A stretch of DNA of 64,000 bases from Pseudofulvibacter geojedonensis (GTDB lineage: Bacteria; Bacteroidota; Bacteroidia; Flavobacteriales; Flavobacteriaceae): positions 310,001-374,000 of the forward strand of contig NZ_JBHTJM010000010.1 in assembly GCF_042675745.1 (NCBI RefSeq), written 5' to 3'. Shown here in pieces: positions 7,371-14,768 of the stretch. Below the pieces are notes generated by a model. It was not told the DNA's origin and ran no database searches. It saw nothing but the letters and a program-made list of their open reading frames with translations. Made by a program: the position numbers and the translations under genes. How positions within the stretch are numbered: the stretch's first letter is position 1; every line of letters begins with the position of its first letter.

Positions 7371-7767
7371 AGTGGAGTCGGAGAGAATCGAACTCTCGTC
7401 CAAACAAGCAATAAAGTAACTTTCTACATGCTTAGTTTTTGTTTGATTTTCGAAATAGCACTAGACCAAAAACTGCCAATACTATCCTTATCTTCTAAAT
7501 TTCGAAACTTTACCGAAGCTTTAAAGTTTCTATGCCAACTTTTACGATGCCTGTAAATAGAACGCCGTTAGCCAAGGCTTTCAGCAGACATTTAGCTTGT
7601 ACACCTTGTGTACCGAGGCTTGATCTTACTATAATTCAGATATTAAGCAGCTAAAGCGTAGTTATTCTCGCCGTTTAAAAAAGTTGATATCATTATTTAC
7701 GAGCTGTATATCAATGCTCGACATGCTTATTAATTCATTGGTCTCGCTGTCAAAACCGGTCGACCCC
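7371..7767 (-). ncRNA. ssrA: Transfer-messenger RNA (tmRNA)
   Basis: Rescues stalled ribosomes and tags the unfinished protein for proteolysis. The 5' end GGGGTCG (7767-7761) pairs with CGACTCC (7380-7374) as the acceptor stem. The T-arm reads GAGAGTTCGATTCTCTC, and the 5' half carries the conserved GACCGGTTTTGACAGC-like block (one base differs). The resume ORF at 7672-7643 reads GGC GAG AAT AAC TAC GCT TTA GCT GCT TAA, giving the tag GENNYALAA, of the Bacteroidota type. CCA is not encoded and must be added. A TAGATTTG -7 box lies 21 nt upstream. Confidence 0.95.
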
Positions 7768-7788
7768 ATTATTTCATAGAACAGAATA

Positions 7789-7796
7789 CAAATCTA
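7789..7796 (-). promoter_or_regulatory. -7 box of ssrA
   Basis: TAGATTTG on the minus strand matches TAnnTTTG, 21 nt upstream of the mature tmRNA 5' end. No clear -33 element. Confidence 0.5.
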
Positions 7797-7861
7797 TAAA
7801 ATTAGTAGAGAAATAAAATAAAAAGTTACACTAAAATTATTTTTTTCATAAAAATGTATAA

Positions 7862-7928
7862 TCTAGAAGGTCCTAGAAGGTTGTATTGTTATTTATTTAG
7901 CTATATTTAGCTCAAAATTTTATATTTG
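7862..7928 (+). promoter_or_regulatory. Promoter region with two tandem repeats at 10-nt spacing
   Basis: TATATTTG (7921-7928) is an exact -7 box 33 nt upstream of the next ATG. Upstream lie TCTAGAAGGT and CCTAGAAGGT in direct tandem (7862-7881), then ATTTAGCT twice at 7895-7902 and 7905-7912. Both pairs repeat at 10 nt, one helical turn, as expected for sites contacted on one face of DNA. No canonical -33 TTTG was seen, which would fit activator dependence. Confidence 0.45.
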
Positions 7929-7961
7929 TAACAGAAATAAACACCCTAAAAAGAGCTTGTA

Positions 7962-9170
7962 ATGAAGTTTTCAATCATAAAAGAACGTAAAAACCCACCA
8001 GATAGAAGAGTAGTATTTCCTCCAGCAATGTGTAAGGAGGTTGAGCAAAAATATCCTGATGCATCAATAGAAGTAGAGTCTTCAGATATTCGTTTTTTTA
8101 AAGATGAACAATATGCTCAAGAGGGATTTATGCCAATTACTGATGTTACAGATTGCGAAGTTATGTTGGGTGTAAAAGAAGTTCCGGTTGATGCTTTAAT
8201 TCCAAATAAAAAATACTTTTTCTTTTCGCATACAATTAAGAAAGCACCTTACAATAGAAAGTTATTACAAGCTGTATTGGCAAAAAATATAGAATTGTAT
8301 GACCATGAAACAATAACTAAACCTTCTGGTTCTAGATTGATTGGTTTTGGTCGCTATGCAGGTATAGTAGGTGCTTATAATGGTTTTATAGCATACGGAA
8401 AGAAATATAATTTATGGAACATGCCTAAGGCAGAGCATTTATCTAATCTAAGTGAAATGAAACAAGAATTAGATAAATTAGAATTGCCAGCCATTAAAAT
8501 TTGTTTAACTGGTAATGGTAAAGTTGCTCATGGAGCTAAAGAAATTCTTGATCATTTAAAGATTAAAGAAGTTACAATAGAGCAATATTTAAATGATTCG
8601 TTTAGTGAAGCCGTTTATTGTAAAATAGATGTATTAGATTATAATAAACGTAAAGACGGACAAGTATTAGATAAATACGACTTCTATAATAATGCAGGAG
8701 AATATGAGTCTAATTTTATGCGTTTTGCTAAAGTAACAAACTATTTTATAGCAGGGCATTTTTACGATAATAGTGCTCCATTTTTATTCACCAGAGAAGA
8801 TTGTAAATCAGAAGATTTTAATATTAAAGTTGTTGCAGACGTATCTTGTGATATTGATGGGCCGGTAGCTTGTACTATACGTCCTTCTACCATTGCAGAT
8901 CCTATTTACGGGTATGACCCTGAGACTGAATCTGAAATAGATTTTATGGATGAAAGAGCAATTGTTGTAATGGCAGTTGATAATTTACCTTGTGAACTGC
9001 CAAAAGATGCTAGTGAAGGTTTTGGGGAGATGTTTTTAGAGCATGTAATTCCTGCTTTTTATAATGGTGATAAAGATGGTGTTTTAGAAAGAGCTAAAAT
9101 GACTACCTCAGATGGTAAGTTAACAGAGCGTTATGCTTATTTGCAAGATTATGTAGACGGTAAAGAATAA
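7962..9170 (+). CDS. NAD(P)-dependent dehydrogenase, saccharopine/alanine dehydrogenase-like
   Basis: 402-residue cytoplasmic enzyme of the AlaDH/PNT and LYS1-type fold. The N-terminal substrate-binding domain opens with KERKNPPDRRVVFPP and contains FFSHTIKKAPYNRKLL, an arrangement typical of lysine-forming saccharopine dehydrogenases. The segment SRLIGFGRYAGIVGAYN follows, then a Rossmann-like domain with ICLTGNGKVAHGAKEIL and a late DVSCDIDGPVACTIR block. The gene is alone between ssrA and a terminator, so the context gives no pathway. A reductive deamination or saccharopine-type reaction is likely, but substrate and direction are not established. Confidence 0.72.
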   Translation: MKFSIIKERKNPPDRRVVFPPAMCKEVEQKYPDASIEVESSDIRFFKDEQYAQEGFMPITDVTDCEVMLGVKEVPVDALIPNKKYFFFSHTIKKAPYNRKLLQAVLAKNIELYDHETITKPSGSRLIGFGRYAGIVGAYNGFIAYGKKYNLWNMPKAEHLSNLSEMKQELDKLELPAIKICLTGNGKVAHGAKEILDHLKIKEVTIEQYLNDSFSEAVYCKIDVLDYNKRKDGQVLDKYDFYNNAGEYESNFMRFAKVTNYFIAGHFYDNSAPFLFTREDCKSEDFNIKVVADVSCDIDGPVACTIRPSTIADPIYGYDPETESEIDFMDERAIVVMAVDNLPCELPKDASEGFGEMFLEHVIPAFYNGDKDGVLERAKMTTSDGKLTERYAYLQDYVDGKE

Positions 9171-9190
9171 AAATAATATTTTGGAATATA

Positions 9191-9225
9191 AAAAAACAGC
9201 CTCTTAATTAGAGGCTGTTTTTTTT
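9191..9225. terminator. Bidirectional terminator
   Basis: CAGCCTCT (9197-9204) pairs with AGAGGCTG (9210-9217), flanked by an A-run on the left and a T-run on the right, so it can serve the dehydrogenase gene on the plus strand and the convergent DUF1361 gene, whose stop codon lies inside it. Confidence 0.88.
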
Positions 9226-9852
9226 GTGCAATAAATGTAAGTACGAAACGAATAATAATAAAAGCAGACTTGCCATACAGATAGTTACACCTATTGCTTT
9301 GGTATTTTGTAAGCTGATGATAATATCTTTTAGTAAATGATTGGGTTGGGTAAATAGCTCCCAAGAGTTCCAGCGTAAGTACCTGCCTAAGTAAATACCA
9401 AACCCAGATAAGAATGAAATTATTACAATACTAATTGATGCGAAAGTAGTATTCCATTTTTCTTTCAGTATTATATAAACATCTACCATAGAAAGAATCG
9501 CTAGTAGTAAACCATTAGCTGCAAACAAGAAAATAAGAAAAGCATCAAACCAAATAATACCAGAATTGATATGATTGAGGTGAATTAAATCGGTTATAAT
9601 GTATGGAGAATTAGGTAAGAATAAAAGCCAAATGCTTAAACTGGTTAGTAATAGAATCGATTTGTGTTTTACCCAATAATTAATTCGTAATAATTGTGAA
9701 ATAGCATACGGAATTCCAGCTAAAAATAGGTTCCAGATTAAAAACATATAGGTAATGCTTTGGGTGTATTTAACGCGTAATAACATTATTATCATACAAA
9801 AAATAATATTGATGCTAACTACGGTGTTTTGCTTGGTGAATAAAGTTTTCAT
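9208..9852 (-). CDS. DUF1361 integral membrane protein
   Basis: 214-residue membrane protein with about six hydrophobic segments. The segment LLFLPNSPYIITDLIHL is the recognisable DUF1361 signature, and GRYLRWNSWEL is a second conserved block. The function of the family is unknown. Its start overlaps the upstream DUF2809 gene by 38 nt in another frame, and it is last in a leftward run of four genes. The stop codon lies within the terminator shared with the convergent dehydrogenase gene. Confidence 0.85.
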   Translation of the reverse strand: MKTLFTKQNTVVSINIIFCMIIMLLRVKYTQSITYMFLIWNLFLAGIPYAISQLLRINYWVKHKSILLLTSLSIWLLFLPNSPYIITDLIHLNHINSGIIWFDAFLIFLFAANGLLLAILSMVDVYIILKEKWNTTFASISIVIISFLSGFGIYLGRYLRWNSWELFTQPNHLLKDIIISLQNTKAIGVTICMASLLLLLFVSYLHLLHKKNSL

Positions 9853-10213
9853 AGATGGAAGAATTAAAAAATAAGATAGTTAAGTAACCTAATGTATAAG
9901 CTAATAAATCTGATATAGAAAAAGTGTTTCCGAATATTAAATTAGCAAGTGTATGATTTTGTAATCCAAGTGCTTTTAAAAATGGAGTTAACTGAACAAG
10001 TTCTACAGCAAAGGCAATTAATAAAGTGATTGAAGCAGTGGTGTTTTTAGAGATATTTAAAAAACTTCTTAGTAAAAAATATAAAAGAATAACTACTAGG
10101 TAATCTCCAAAGGTATGTCTTATAAAACCATTTTTAAAGAATATAGCAATCGCTATCTCTATAAATATGAAGGTGATAGCAATTAAGAATGATTTTTTAT
10201 TAAATAAAAACAT
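9815..10213 (-). CDS. DUF2809 small membrane protein
   Basis: 132 residues with about four transmembrane segments. GDYLVVILLYFLLRSF and FAVELVQ are recognisable DUF2809 elements, as is SDLLAYTLGYL near the C-terminus. The family has no assigned biochemical role. It ends 38 nt inside the DUF1361 gene and begins 2 nt after the preceding 95-residue ORF, so the genes look translationally coupled. Confidence 0.82.
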   Translation of the reverse strand: MFLFNKKSFLIAITFIFIEIAIAIFFKNGFIRHTFGDYLVVILLYFLLRSFLNISKNTTASITLLIAFAVELVQLTPFLKALGLQNHTLANLIFGNTFSISDLLAYTLGYLTILFFNSSIYENFIHQAKHRS

Positions 10214-10215
10214 AT

Positions 10216-10503
10216 TTATAAAGTGTTTAAAACGATAAAGAAATAGCCTATGGCAATCGGGAGATTAATTAATGTTATTCCAATAGCTTTTAGTGTGTTA
10301 AACCTATTTTTTTGATTTGTAATTAAATTACCTATTAAACCAATAAATAAAAGTAAATTGATAACTAAAGCAGCTAGAACATAGTATATGCCAATACCAA
10401 TTATAACCTTGGATTTAAAAAATAAGAATAGTACTAAAAGTAAAGTGCCAAGAATAAAACTGATACCAGCTATTAATTTTGAAATGTTAACAGGTGTGTA
10501 CAT
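10216..10503 (-). CDS. Small hypothetical membrane protein (95 aa)
   Basis: 95 residues with three predicted transmembrane segments (roughly 10-30, 36-60 and 73-93) and a short basic loop (TNQKNRFNTLKA). I do not recognise a named family. It is packed between the SanA-like gene (3 nt upstream) and the DUF2809 gene (2 nt downstream) on the same strand, so it is very likely a real gene of this operon. No function is proposed. Confidence 0.7.
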   Translation of the reverse strand: MYTPVNISKLIAGISFILGTLLLVLFLFFKSKVIIGIGIYYVLAALVINLLLFIGLIGNLITNQKNRFNTLKAIGITLINLPIAIGYFFIVLNTL

Positions 10504-10506
10504 AAT

Positions 10507-11265
10507 TTATTTAATTAAAACTTTTGAGCCTAAATACTTAGGTTTTATTTTTAGTAGTATATCTATTACTGCTTTAACTCTAGCTAAATATTCTCTTTTA
10601 TTCGTTTTATCACCTTGTCTTCCTATAACATCCTTAGCATTAAAGGCTATAACTGATAATCCGTGTTTTTCGGCTAAATAGATGGCTCTTTTGTTGTGGA
10701 AATTTTGAGATATAATAGTGAAACTTTTAAGATTGAAGATTTCTTTAGCTCTAACTATAGAGTCTAAAGTTCTAAAGCCAGCATAGTCTAAATAAATTTT
10801 ATCTGAAGGGATTCCTAAGGCTATTAAGTCAGTTTTAAAATCTGTTGGTTCGTCATATCCTTTTCGGCTATTATCGCCACTTATAAGCAGGTGAGTAATT
10901 TTTCCTGAATTATAGAGTTCTATTGCAGCATCTATTCTGTATTGGTAGTATGGATTTATACGTCCATTACCTATATATTTGCTTGCCCCCAATAGTAATC
11001 CGACTTTGTTTTTTGGAATAGCACAAACATTAGAATAGGTTTTTAGTTGCGTTTTTTGTTCAATAATGTGATTACAAATTAGTAAGCATAATAAAACTGA
11101 AGTGCATATAAGTAGCAAGGTTTTGAAAGGAACTTTGAATACTATTCTCTTTAATGTTCTTAAATTGAATATTTCTAATAATAAGAATGCAAAAAGAGAT
11201 ATTGTAATGTTAAGTAGCATTCTTGAATTTGAATACCAATTTTTTAAATATTGCTTGATTTTCAT
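10507..11265 (-). CDS. SanA/YdcF-like DUF218 membrane protein
   Basis: 252 residues: two hydrophobic segments near residues 15-35 and 48-66, then an extracytoplasmic DUF218 domain. Family motifs are VGLLLGASKY, the hinge NPYYQYRIDAAIELYNSGK, LLISGDNSRKGYDEPTDF, and ISQNFHNKRAIYLAEKHG. E. coli SanA and ElyC belong to this family and affect envelope barrier function and peptidoglycan precursor handling. It heads a leftward operon with three small membrane proteins. The reaction catalysed is not known. Confidence 0.85.
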   Translation of the reverse strand: MKIKQYLKNWYSNSRMLLNITISLFAFLLLEIFNLRTLKRIVFKVPFKTLLLICTSVLLCLLICNHIIEQKTQLKTYSNVCAIPKNKVGLLLGASKYIGNGRINPYYQYRIDAAIELYNSGKITHLLISGDNSRKGYDEPTDFKTDLIALGIPSDKIYLDYAGFRTLDSIVRAKEIFNLKSFTIISQNFHNKRAIYLAEKHGLSVIAFNAKDVIGRQGDKTNKREYLARVKAVIDILLKIKPKYLGSKVLIK

Positions 11266-11281
11266 TTTAAGTATAAGTTTT

Positions 11282-11375
11282 GCGTTAGCGATTGAACGGT
11301 TTGTTTAAGCTCTTTTTACGGTTGGTAAAAAAGCGAGTAATGAAAGCGCGACCCCGAAGTGAATCGGGGTAACGC
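11282..11375. repeat. Cruciform palindromic repeat element between sanA-like gene and creD
   Basis: A 94-bp non-coding element noticeably richer in GC than its surroundings. Its outer ends GCGTTA (11282-11287) and TAACGC (11370-11375) are inverted repeats. Inside lie two further arms: CTCTTTTTAC against GTAAAAAAGCGAG (imperfect, about 11310-11337), and ACCCCGA (11351-11357) with TCGGGGT (11364-11370). The whole can fold as a three-way cruciform. I recall similar blocks with AAAGCGCGACCC and AACGCCC between genes in other Flavobacteriaceae, so it is probably a dispersed REP-like element, but this window holds only one copy. Confidence 0.55.
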
Positions 11376-11385
11376 CCAAAATAAA

Positions 11386-12756
11386 CTAACCGTTATTCCA
11401 ATCAATCTTTCTAGAAACAAACATAACTACGGCTAGTATGGTAAATAAACCTACACTACCAACTAGTAAGGCGTAATTTTCTAATTGAATAATTACAAAA
11501 ATAAATCCGTACAGAACAGTTAAACAAGTACCTATTAATACAGGAAACTTGATGTTTTTTAAGATGGATTTAGAGTATAATGTTATTAATGTAATTACTG
11601 CTGTTCCGGCAATTAAATAAGCTTTTAAAAAGCTTGAGTGCTCAGATATTGATATTAATAAAGTGTAAAACATAACTAGGGCAACACCAATCATTACATA
11701 CTGAAACGGATGTATGTTAATCTTGCTCATAGTCTGAATTAAAAAGAAAATAAGAAAGGTTAAACCAATTACCATAAAACCGTATTTGGTAGAACGATCA
11801 CTTTTTTGGTATTCATCTACCGGAACTATAAAGTTAGTGCCAAAAGCATATTCATTTAAGTTAGGTAAATGATTAAAGAATTGTTGAGAAAAAGGTCTGT
11901 TAATATCAAGTACTTTCCAGTTGGCTTTAAATCCGTCTTTGCTTACTTTTTCGCCTTCATCTTGAGGTAAAAAATTACCAGTAAAACTCGGGTTTACCCA
12001 ATTAGAAGTCATTTTCGCTGTTGTGGTTTTTCCAATAGGTATAAACTTCATACTCTTACTACCGTTATAAGCTAGGTTCATCGTAAAACTTTGAGGCTTT
12101 GAAAAATCGAGGTTTTCTAATTTTAGATAACTACTTTCTAGTTCATCTAAATCATAACGGTTTTGCTTCTCTGAATGATAATTGGTTTCAAAATCATAAC
12201 TGTGTTTGTTGAGTTGAATGGCAACTTGACTTTTAATCCCTTTTAAGTTAGAGGTTTTAAAAACTATTGAGGATTTATTCCAAATAATGTCTTCATCTTT
12301 TATAGACTTGGAGCTAAAATTAGGCTTGTTAAAAGCACCTGTTATAGTTATATTACTTTCGTAAACTACCGATTCGAAGTTGTTTCTTTTTTTAGTTTTA
12401 GATTTGGCTTGAGCATTATAATCTAATTTCTTAGGGAAGAAGTAAGCATAGTTCATAAAACTTTCTTTTTCTACAACATACTGTTTGGTGTCTGGGTTAA
12501 AAACCGATTTTTCTTTATAGGTTTTATAAGGAACTTTTAAAATAGGTCCATAGAGTGTAACTTCTGATCCCCATTTTTCATTTATTTCGTTTACTACATC
12601 TGTTTGTCTAAATTCTCGTTCTCTAATTAACTCTTTTACAAAAGCTAGTGGAATTAATAAAACAAGAATAATAGTAGCAATCATAATCATTCTGGCTGTG
12701 ATAGATGTTTTTAACCAGTGGCCGAATTTGTTTTGTGTGATAGGTGTTTGTTCCAT
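11386..12756 (-). CDS. creD: CreD-family inner-membrane protein
   Basis: 456 residues. One N-terminal transmembrane helix (about 20-42) is followed by a large extracytoplasmic domain (to about 320) and then five to six C-terminal helices, the layout of CreD (Cet). Recognisable segments include IPLAFVKELIREREFRQ at the first helix and LPNLNEYAFGTNFIVPVDEYQKSDRSTKYG before the membrane block. In enterobacteria CreD is linked to envelope integrity and colicin tolerance. It is the last gene of a leftward operon with a winged-helix regulator, as is common in Flavobacteriia where no CreBC two-component system adjoins. Confidence 0.88.
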   Translation of the reverse strand: MEQTPITQNKFGHWLKTSITARMIMIATIILVLLIPLAFVKELIREREFRQTDVVNEINEKWGSEVTLYGPILKVPYKTYKEKSVFNPDTKQYVVEKESFMNYAYFFPKKLDYNAQAKSKTKKRNNFESVVYESNITITGAFNKPNFSSKSIKDEDIIWNKSSIVFKTSNLKGIKSQVAIQLNKHSYDFETNYHSEKQNRYDLDELESSYLKLENLDFSKPQSFTMNLAYNGSKSMKFIPIGKTTTAKMTSNWVNPSFTGNFLPQDEGEKVSKDGFKANWKVLDINRPFSQQFFNHLPNLNEYAFGTNFIVPVDEYQKSDRSTKYGFMVIGLTFLIFFLIQTMSKINIHPFQYVMIGVALVMFYTLLISISEHSSFLKAYLIAGTAVITLITLYSKSILKNIKFPVLIGTCLTVLYGFIFVIIQLENYALLVGSVGLFTILAVVMFVSRKIDWNNG

Positions 12757-12767
12757 AATACTGATGT

Positions 12768-13277
12768 TTAAATTGTACTGTTGTCTAATTGAGTTTGTCT
12801 AAGTTTTTTAACTTCTTCATTAGTAAAAAAACAACGGCGTAAGTCTTCTATGGGTGTCTGCAATAATTCTTTATAGTCTAAATGATGAAAGGTATTAGCT
12901 TGTTTACCTTTTCGATAAGATTTTTTGTAATATTGGTAATAGTCAGGTAAGATTACAGTGCCTAATATGATGACTCCATACATATACTTACTTCTTTTTC
13001 CGTTACCAAAGCATAACCATTGTAAAGCAATTTCATCTTCTACGTTGGTACTGTATCCTGTTAAGACATGGTAAGCGTCATGACGTTCTACTTTAGGTAT
13101 GAGTTCAAATCCGTTTTTCTGTAAAAAGCTTCCTAGATGATATCCAAAACTATCTTTGGGTAATTGTAAAAGATCCTTTTTATGAATATTCCACGGCTGA
13201 TGTTTTTTGAATAATTGTGTGTATATCTTTTGAGATATAATAAATAGCCAATTAATGAGTTGTTTCCTAAATTTCAT
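12768..13277 (-). CDS. Coq4-family protein
   Basis: 169 residues resembling the Coq4 family. The diagnostic metal-binding motif HDxxH-x11-E is intact: His66, Asp67, His70 and Glu82 in ERHDAYHVLTGYSTNVEDE. Known Coq4 proteins act on the ubiquinone ring, yet Bacteroidota normally make menaquinone, so the substrate here must differ. The gene lies 11 nt upstream of creD and 46 nt downstream of the winged-helix regulator. It has its own promoter/operator palindrome (13286-13304), matching the one before the first gene of the operon. Confidence 0.75.
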   Translation of the reverse strand: MKFRKQLINWLFIISQKIYTQLFKKHQPWNIHKKDLLQLPKDSFGYHLGSFLQKNGFELIPKVERHDAYHVLTGYSTNVEDEIALQWLCFGNGKRSKYMYGVIILGTVILPDYYQYYKKSYRKGKQANTFHHLDYKELLQTPIEDLRRCFFTNEEVKKLRQTQLDNSTI

Positions 13278-13285
13278 TTATAAAG

Positions 13286-13305
13286 TACTTTGTTTTTCAA
13301 AGTAA
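13286..13305 (-). promoter_or_regulatory. Operator-like palindrome overlapping a promoter upstream of the Coq4-like gene
   Basis: TACTTTG-N5-CAAAGTA at 13286-13304. On the minus strand its first arm forms TTACTTTG (13305-13298), close to a -7 box, ending 21 nt before the ATG at 13277. The same palindrome at the same distance precedes the first gene of the operon. Confidence 0.55.
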
Positions 13306-13323
13306 AAAGACAAAAAAATATCT

Positions 13324-13620
13324 TTACCCTTTTATTAGTTTTTCAATTGCTGCAATGTGTTTTTTAAATTCTTGCCTACCTAGTGGAGTAGTGCTATAAC
13401 GAGTATTGGGTTTTTTACCAATAAATTGTTTTTCAATATTAATGAACTCTGCTTTTTCTAAGGCTTTTATATGGCTAGCTAAATTACCATCTGTAGCACC
13501 TAGTAATTCTTTTAAAGTATTGAATTCTGCATACTCATTCACCATCAAAATAGACATAATACCTAAGCGTATTCTATGGTCAAAAATCTTGTTAATATGT
13601 TGAATGATGTTTTTAGACAT
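13324..13620 (-). CDS. Winged-helix transcriptional regulator (HTH_34 type)
   Basis: 98-residue one-domain DNA-binding protein. The helix-turn-helix lies around residues 28-55 (FNTLKELLGATDGNLASHIKALEKA) and the wing follows with GKKPNTRYSTTPLGRQEF. This is the short MarR/ArsR-like winged-helix family that commonly adjoins creD or small membrane proteins in Flavobacteriia. A TAAGTTTG -7 box at 13635-13628 ends 8 nt before the ATG, so a nearly leaderless internal transcript is possible. It is the best candidate to bind the two TACTTTG-N5-CAAAGT(A/T) sites flanking it. Confidence 0.85.
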   Translation of the reverse strand: MSKNIIQHINKIFDHRIRLGIMSILMVNEYAEFNTLKELLGATDGNLASHIKALEKAEFINIEKQFIGKKPNTRYSTTPLGRQEFKKHIAAIEKLIKG

Positions 13621-13658
13621 AATCTTGCAAACTTATAGTAATACTACAACTATAAAAA

Positions 13659-14267
13659 TTATTTAGTGTCATATTTAAAATGCATCCAACTTCCATAAAT
13701 AATATGCATTACTCCAAAACCCAAAACCCATAACCAAAAACCAAAGCCTGGTTGCCAAGCTCCAATTAATCCTAAAACCAGTTGTATGTATCCTAAGTAT
13801 CTAATATCTCCAATGCTATATTTTGATGCGTTTACTAAAGCCAAACCATAAAAGATAAGCATTAGCCCGCCAGACTGTCCGTACTTTCCTTGACTTAGAA
13901 TAATTAGTATATATAAACCTCCAACTACTAACGGAATTATAAAATTCAAGACTAAGCGTTTAGAAGTACTATCCCATATTTTAGCTCCTTGTTGTTTTGC
14001 TTTTCTGGTGGTTAACAATATACCTGTGATAATGCTAAATACAGCTACTAGTACTAAGGTTAAAAGACAAGATCTAAAAATCCATCCATCAAGAATTAAA
14101 ACACCATTACTATAAGTTGTTACCAACCAATAGGCAACAGCAGCACCTATTAAAGCATAAGTTCCTGCTAGTATACCAGATAAACCACTAAGTGAGATAA
14201 ACCTAGATGATTTATTCATTAGATCTTTAATTTCTGAAAGGTCTTTTAGGTAGTCTTGTTGAGTCAT
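13659..14267 (-). CDS. Hypothetical membrane protein heading the creD operon
   Basis: 202 residues with about six transmembrane segments from residue 24 onward and a short cytoplasmic N-terminus (MTQQDYLKDLSEIKDLMNKS). I recognise it only as a protein often found beside creD-linked winged-helix regulators; no biochemical function is known. It is 38 nt upstream of the regulator and is preceded by an operator-like palindrome at 14276-14294, so the four leftward genes probably form one regulon for envelope maintenance. Confidence 0.75.
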   Translation of the reverse strand: MTQQDYLKDLSEIKDLMNKSSRFISLSGLSGILAGTYALIGAAVAYWLVTTYSNGVLILDGWIFRSCLLTLVLVAVFSIITGILLTTRKAKQQGAKIWDSTSKRLVLNFIIPLVVGGLYILIILSQGKYGQSGGLMLIFYGLALVNASKYSIGDIRYLGYIQLVLGLIGAWQPGFGFWLWVLGFGVMHIIYGSWMHFKYDTK

Positions 14268-14275
14268 AATAAAAG

Positions 14276-14295
14276 TACTTTGAAAAACAAAGTTA
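14276..14295 (-). promoter_or_regulatory. Operator-like palindrome overlapping the creD-operon promoter
   Basis: TACTTTG-N5-CAAAGTT at 14276-14294. Read on the minus strand it contains TAACTTTG (14295-14288), an exact TAnnTTTG box, ending 21 nt before the ATG at 14267. Sequence and spacing repeat those of the site before the Coq4-like gene. Confidence 0.6.
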
Positions 14296-14358
14296 ATTGA
14301 TTTTTATCATTTTCCAAATCTCTTTTCTAATTTTCAGAAAAATTTAAGATTTTCAAAT

Positions 14359-14380
14359 TCCCTCTCCTAGGGGAGAGGGA
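14359..14380. repeat. GC-rich palindrome of the CCCTCTCC/GGAGAGGG type
   Basis: TCCCTCTCC (14359-14367) and GGAGAGGGA (14372-14380) form a 9-bp stem, followed by TAGGGTGAGGGGG. Such blocks are widespread intergenic repeats in many bacterial genomes. It lies between the creD operon promoter and the DUF1801 gene and breaks the local AT-rich composition. Confidence 0.5.
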
Positions 14381-14420
14381 TAGGGTGAGGGGGGAATAAC
14401 GAATTAAAAATTAATGAAAA

Positions 14421-14768
14421 TTGAATCCAGCAGAGAATTACATATTGAAACAACCAGAACCGTACAGAACTATTTTATTACAATTGCAGTTGATAATAGA
14501 GCAAACAATTCCCGGGTTAGAATTAAAATATAAATGGAAGATACCTTTTTATTATTATGAGGGAAAACCGTTTTGTTATTTCAATGCTAGCCATAAAAAA
14601 CAATATGTAGATGTAGGTTTGGTAAAAGGAAAACTAATAGATGTACACCAAGAATACTTGATAGGAGAGAAGCGTAAAAAAATGGTTTCACTACGTTATA
14701 CTTCCGTAGATGATATTAATGTTGAGGTTTTGGTTCAAGTATTAGAAAGAACAAAGAGTTTGTATTAA
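14421..14768 (+). CDS. DUF1801-family protein
   Basis: 115 residues of the DUF1801 (YdhG-like) fold, a small cytoplasmic family of unknown biochemical role related to frataxin-like folds. Conserved features are the start NPAENYILKQPEPYR and the core LKYKWKIPFYYYEGKPFCYF. The start appears to be TTG at 14421. The nearest ATG (14414) is out of frame and an in-frame TGA lies at 14415, so no longer form is possible unless one A has been inserted in the preceding A4 run. It is convergent with the broken transglutaminase-like gene and overlaps its stop by 4 nt. Confidence 0.8.
   Translation: MNPAENYILKQPEPYRTILLQLQLIIEQTIPGLELKYKWKIPFYYYEGKPFCYFNASHKKQYVDVGLVKGKLIDVHQEYLIGEKRKKMVSLRYTSVDDINVEVLVQVLERTKSLY

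Noticed and set aside
7371..7430. Apparent tRNA 3' half with a clear T-arm
   Set aside because: It is the tRNA-like end of tmRNA; the partner 5' end and tag ORF are found about 390 nt away.
9149..9364. Leftward 71-residue ORF over the terminator
   Set aside because: Overlaps DUF1361 in another frame and crosses the terminator; no protein features.
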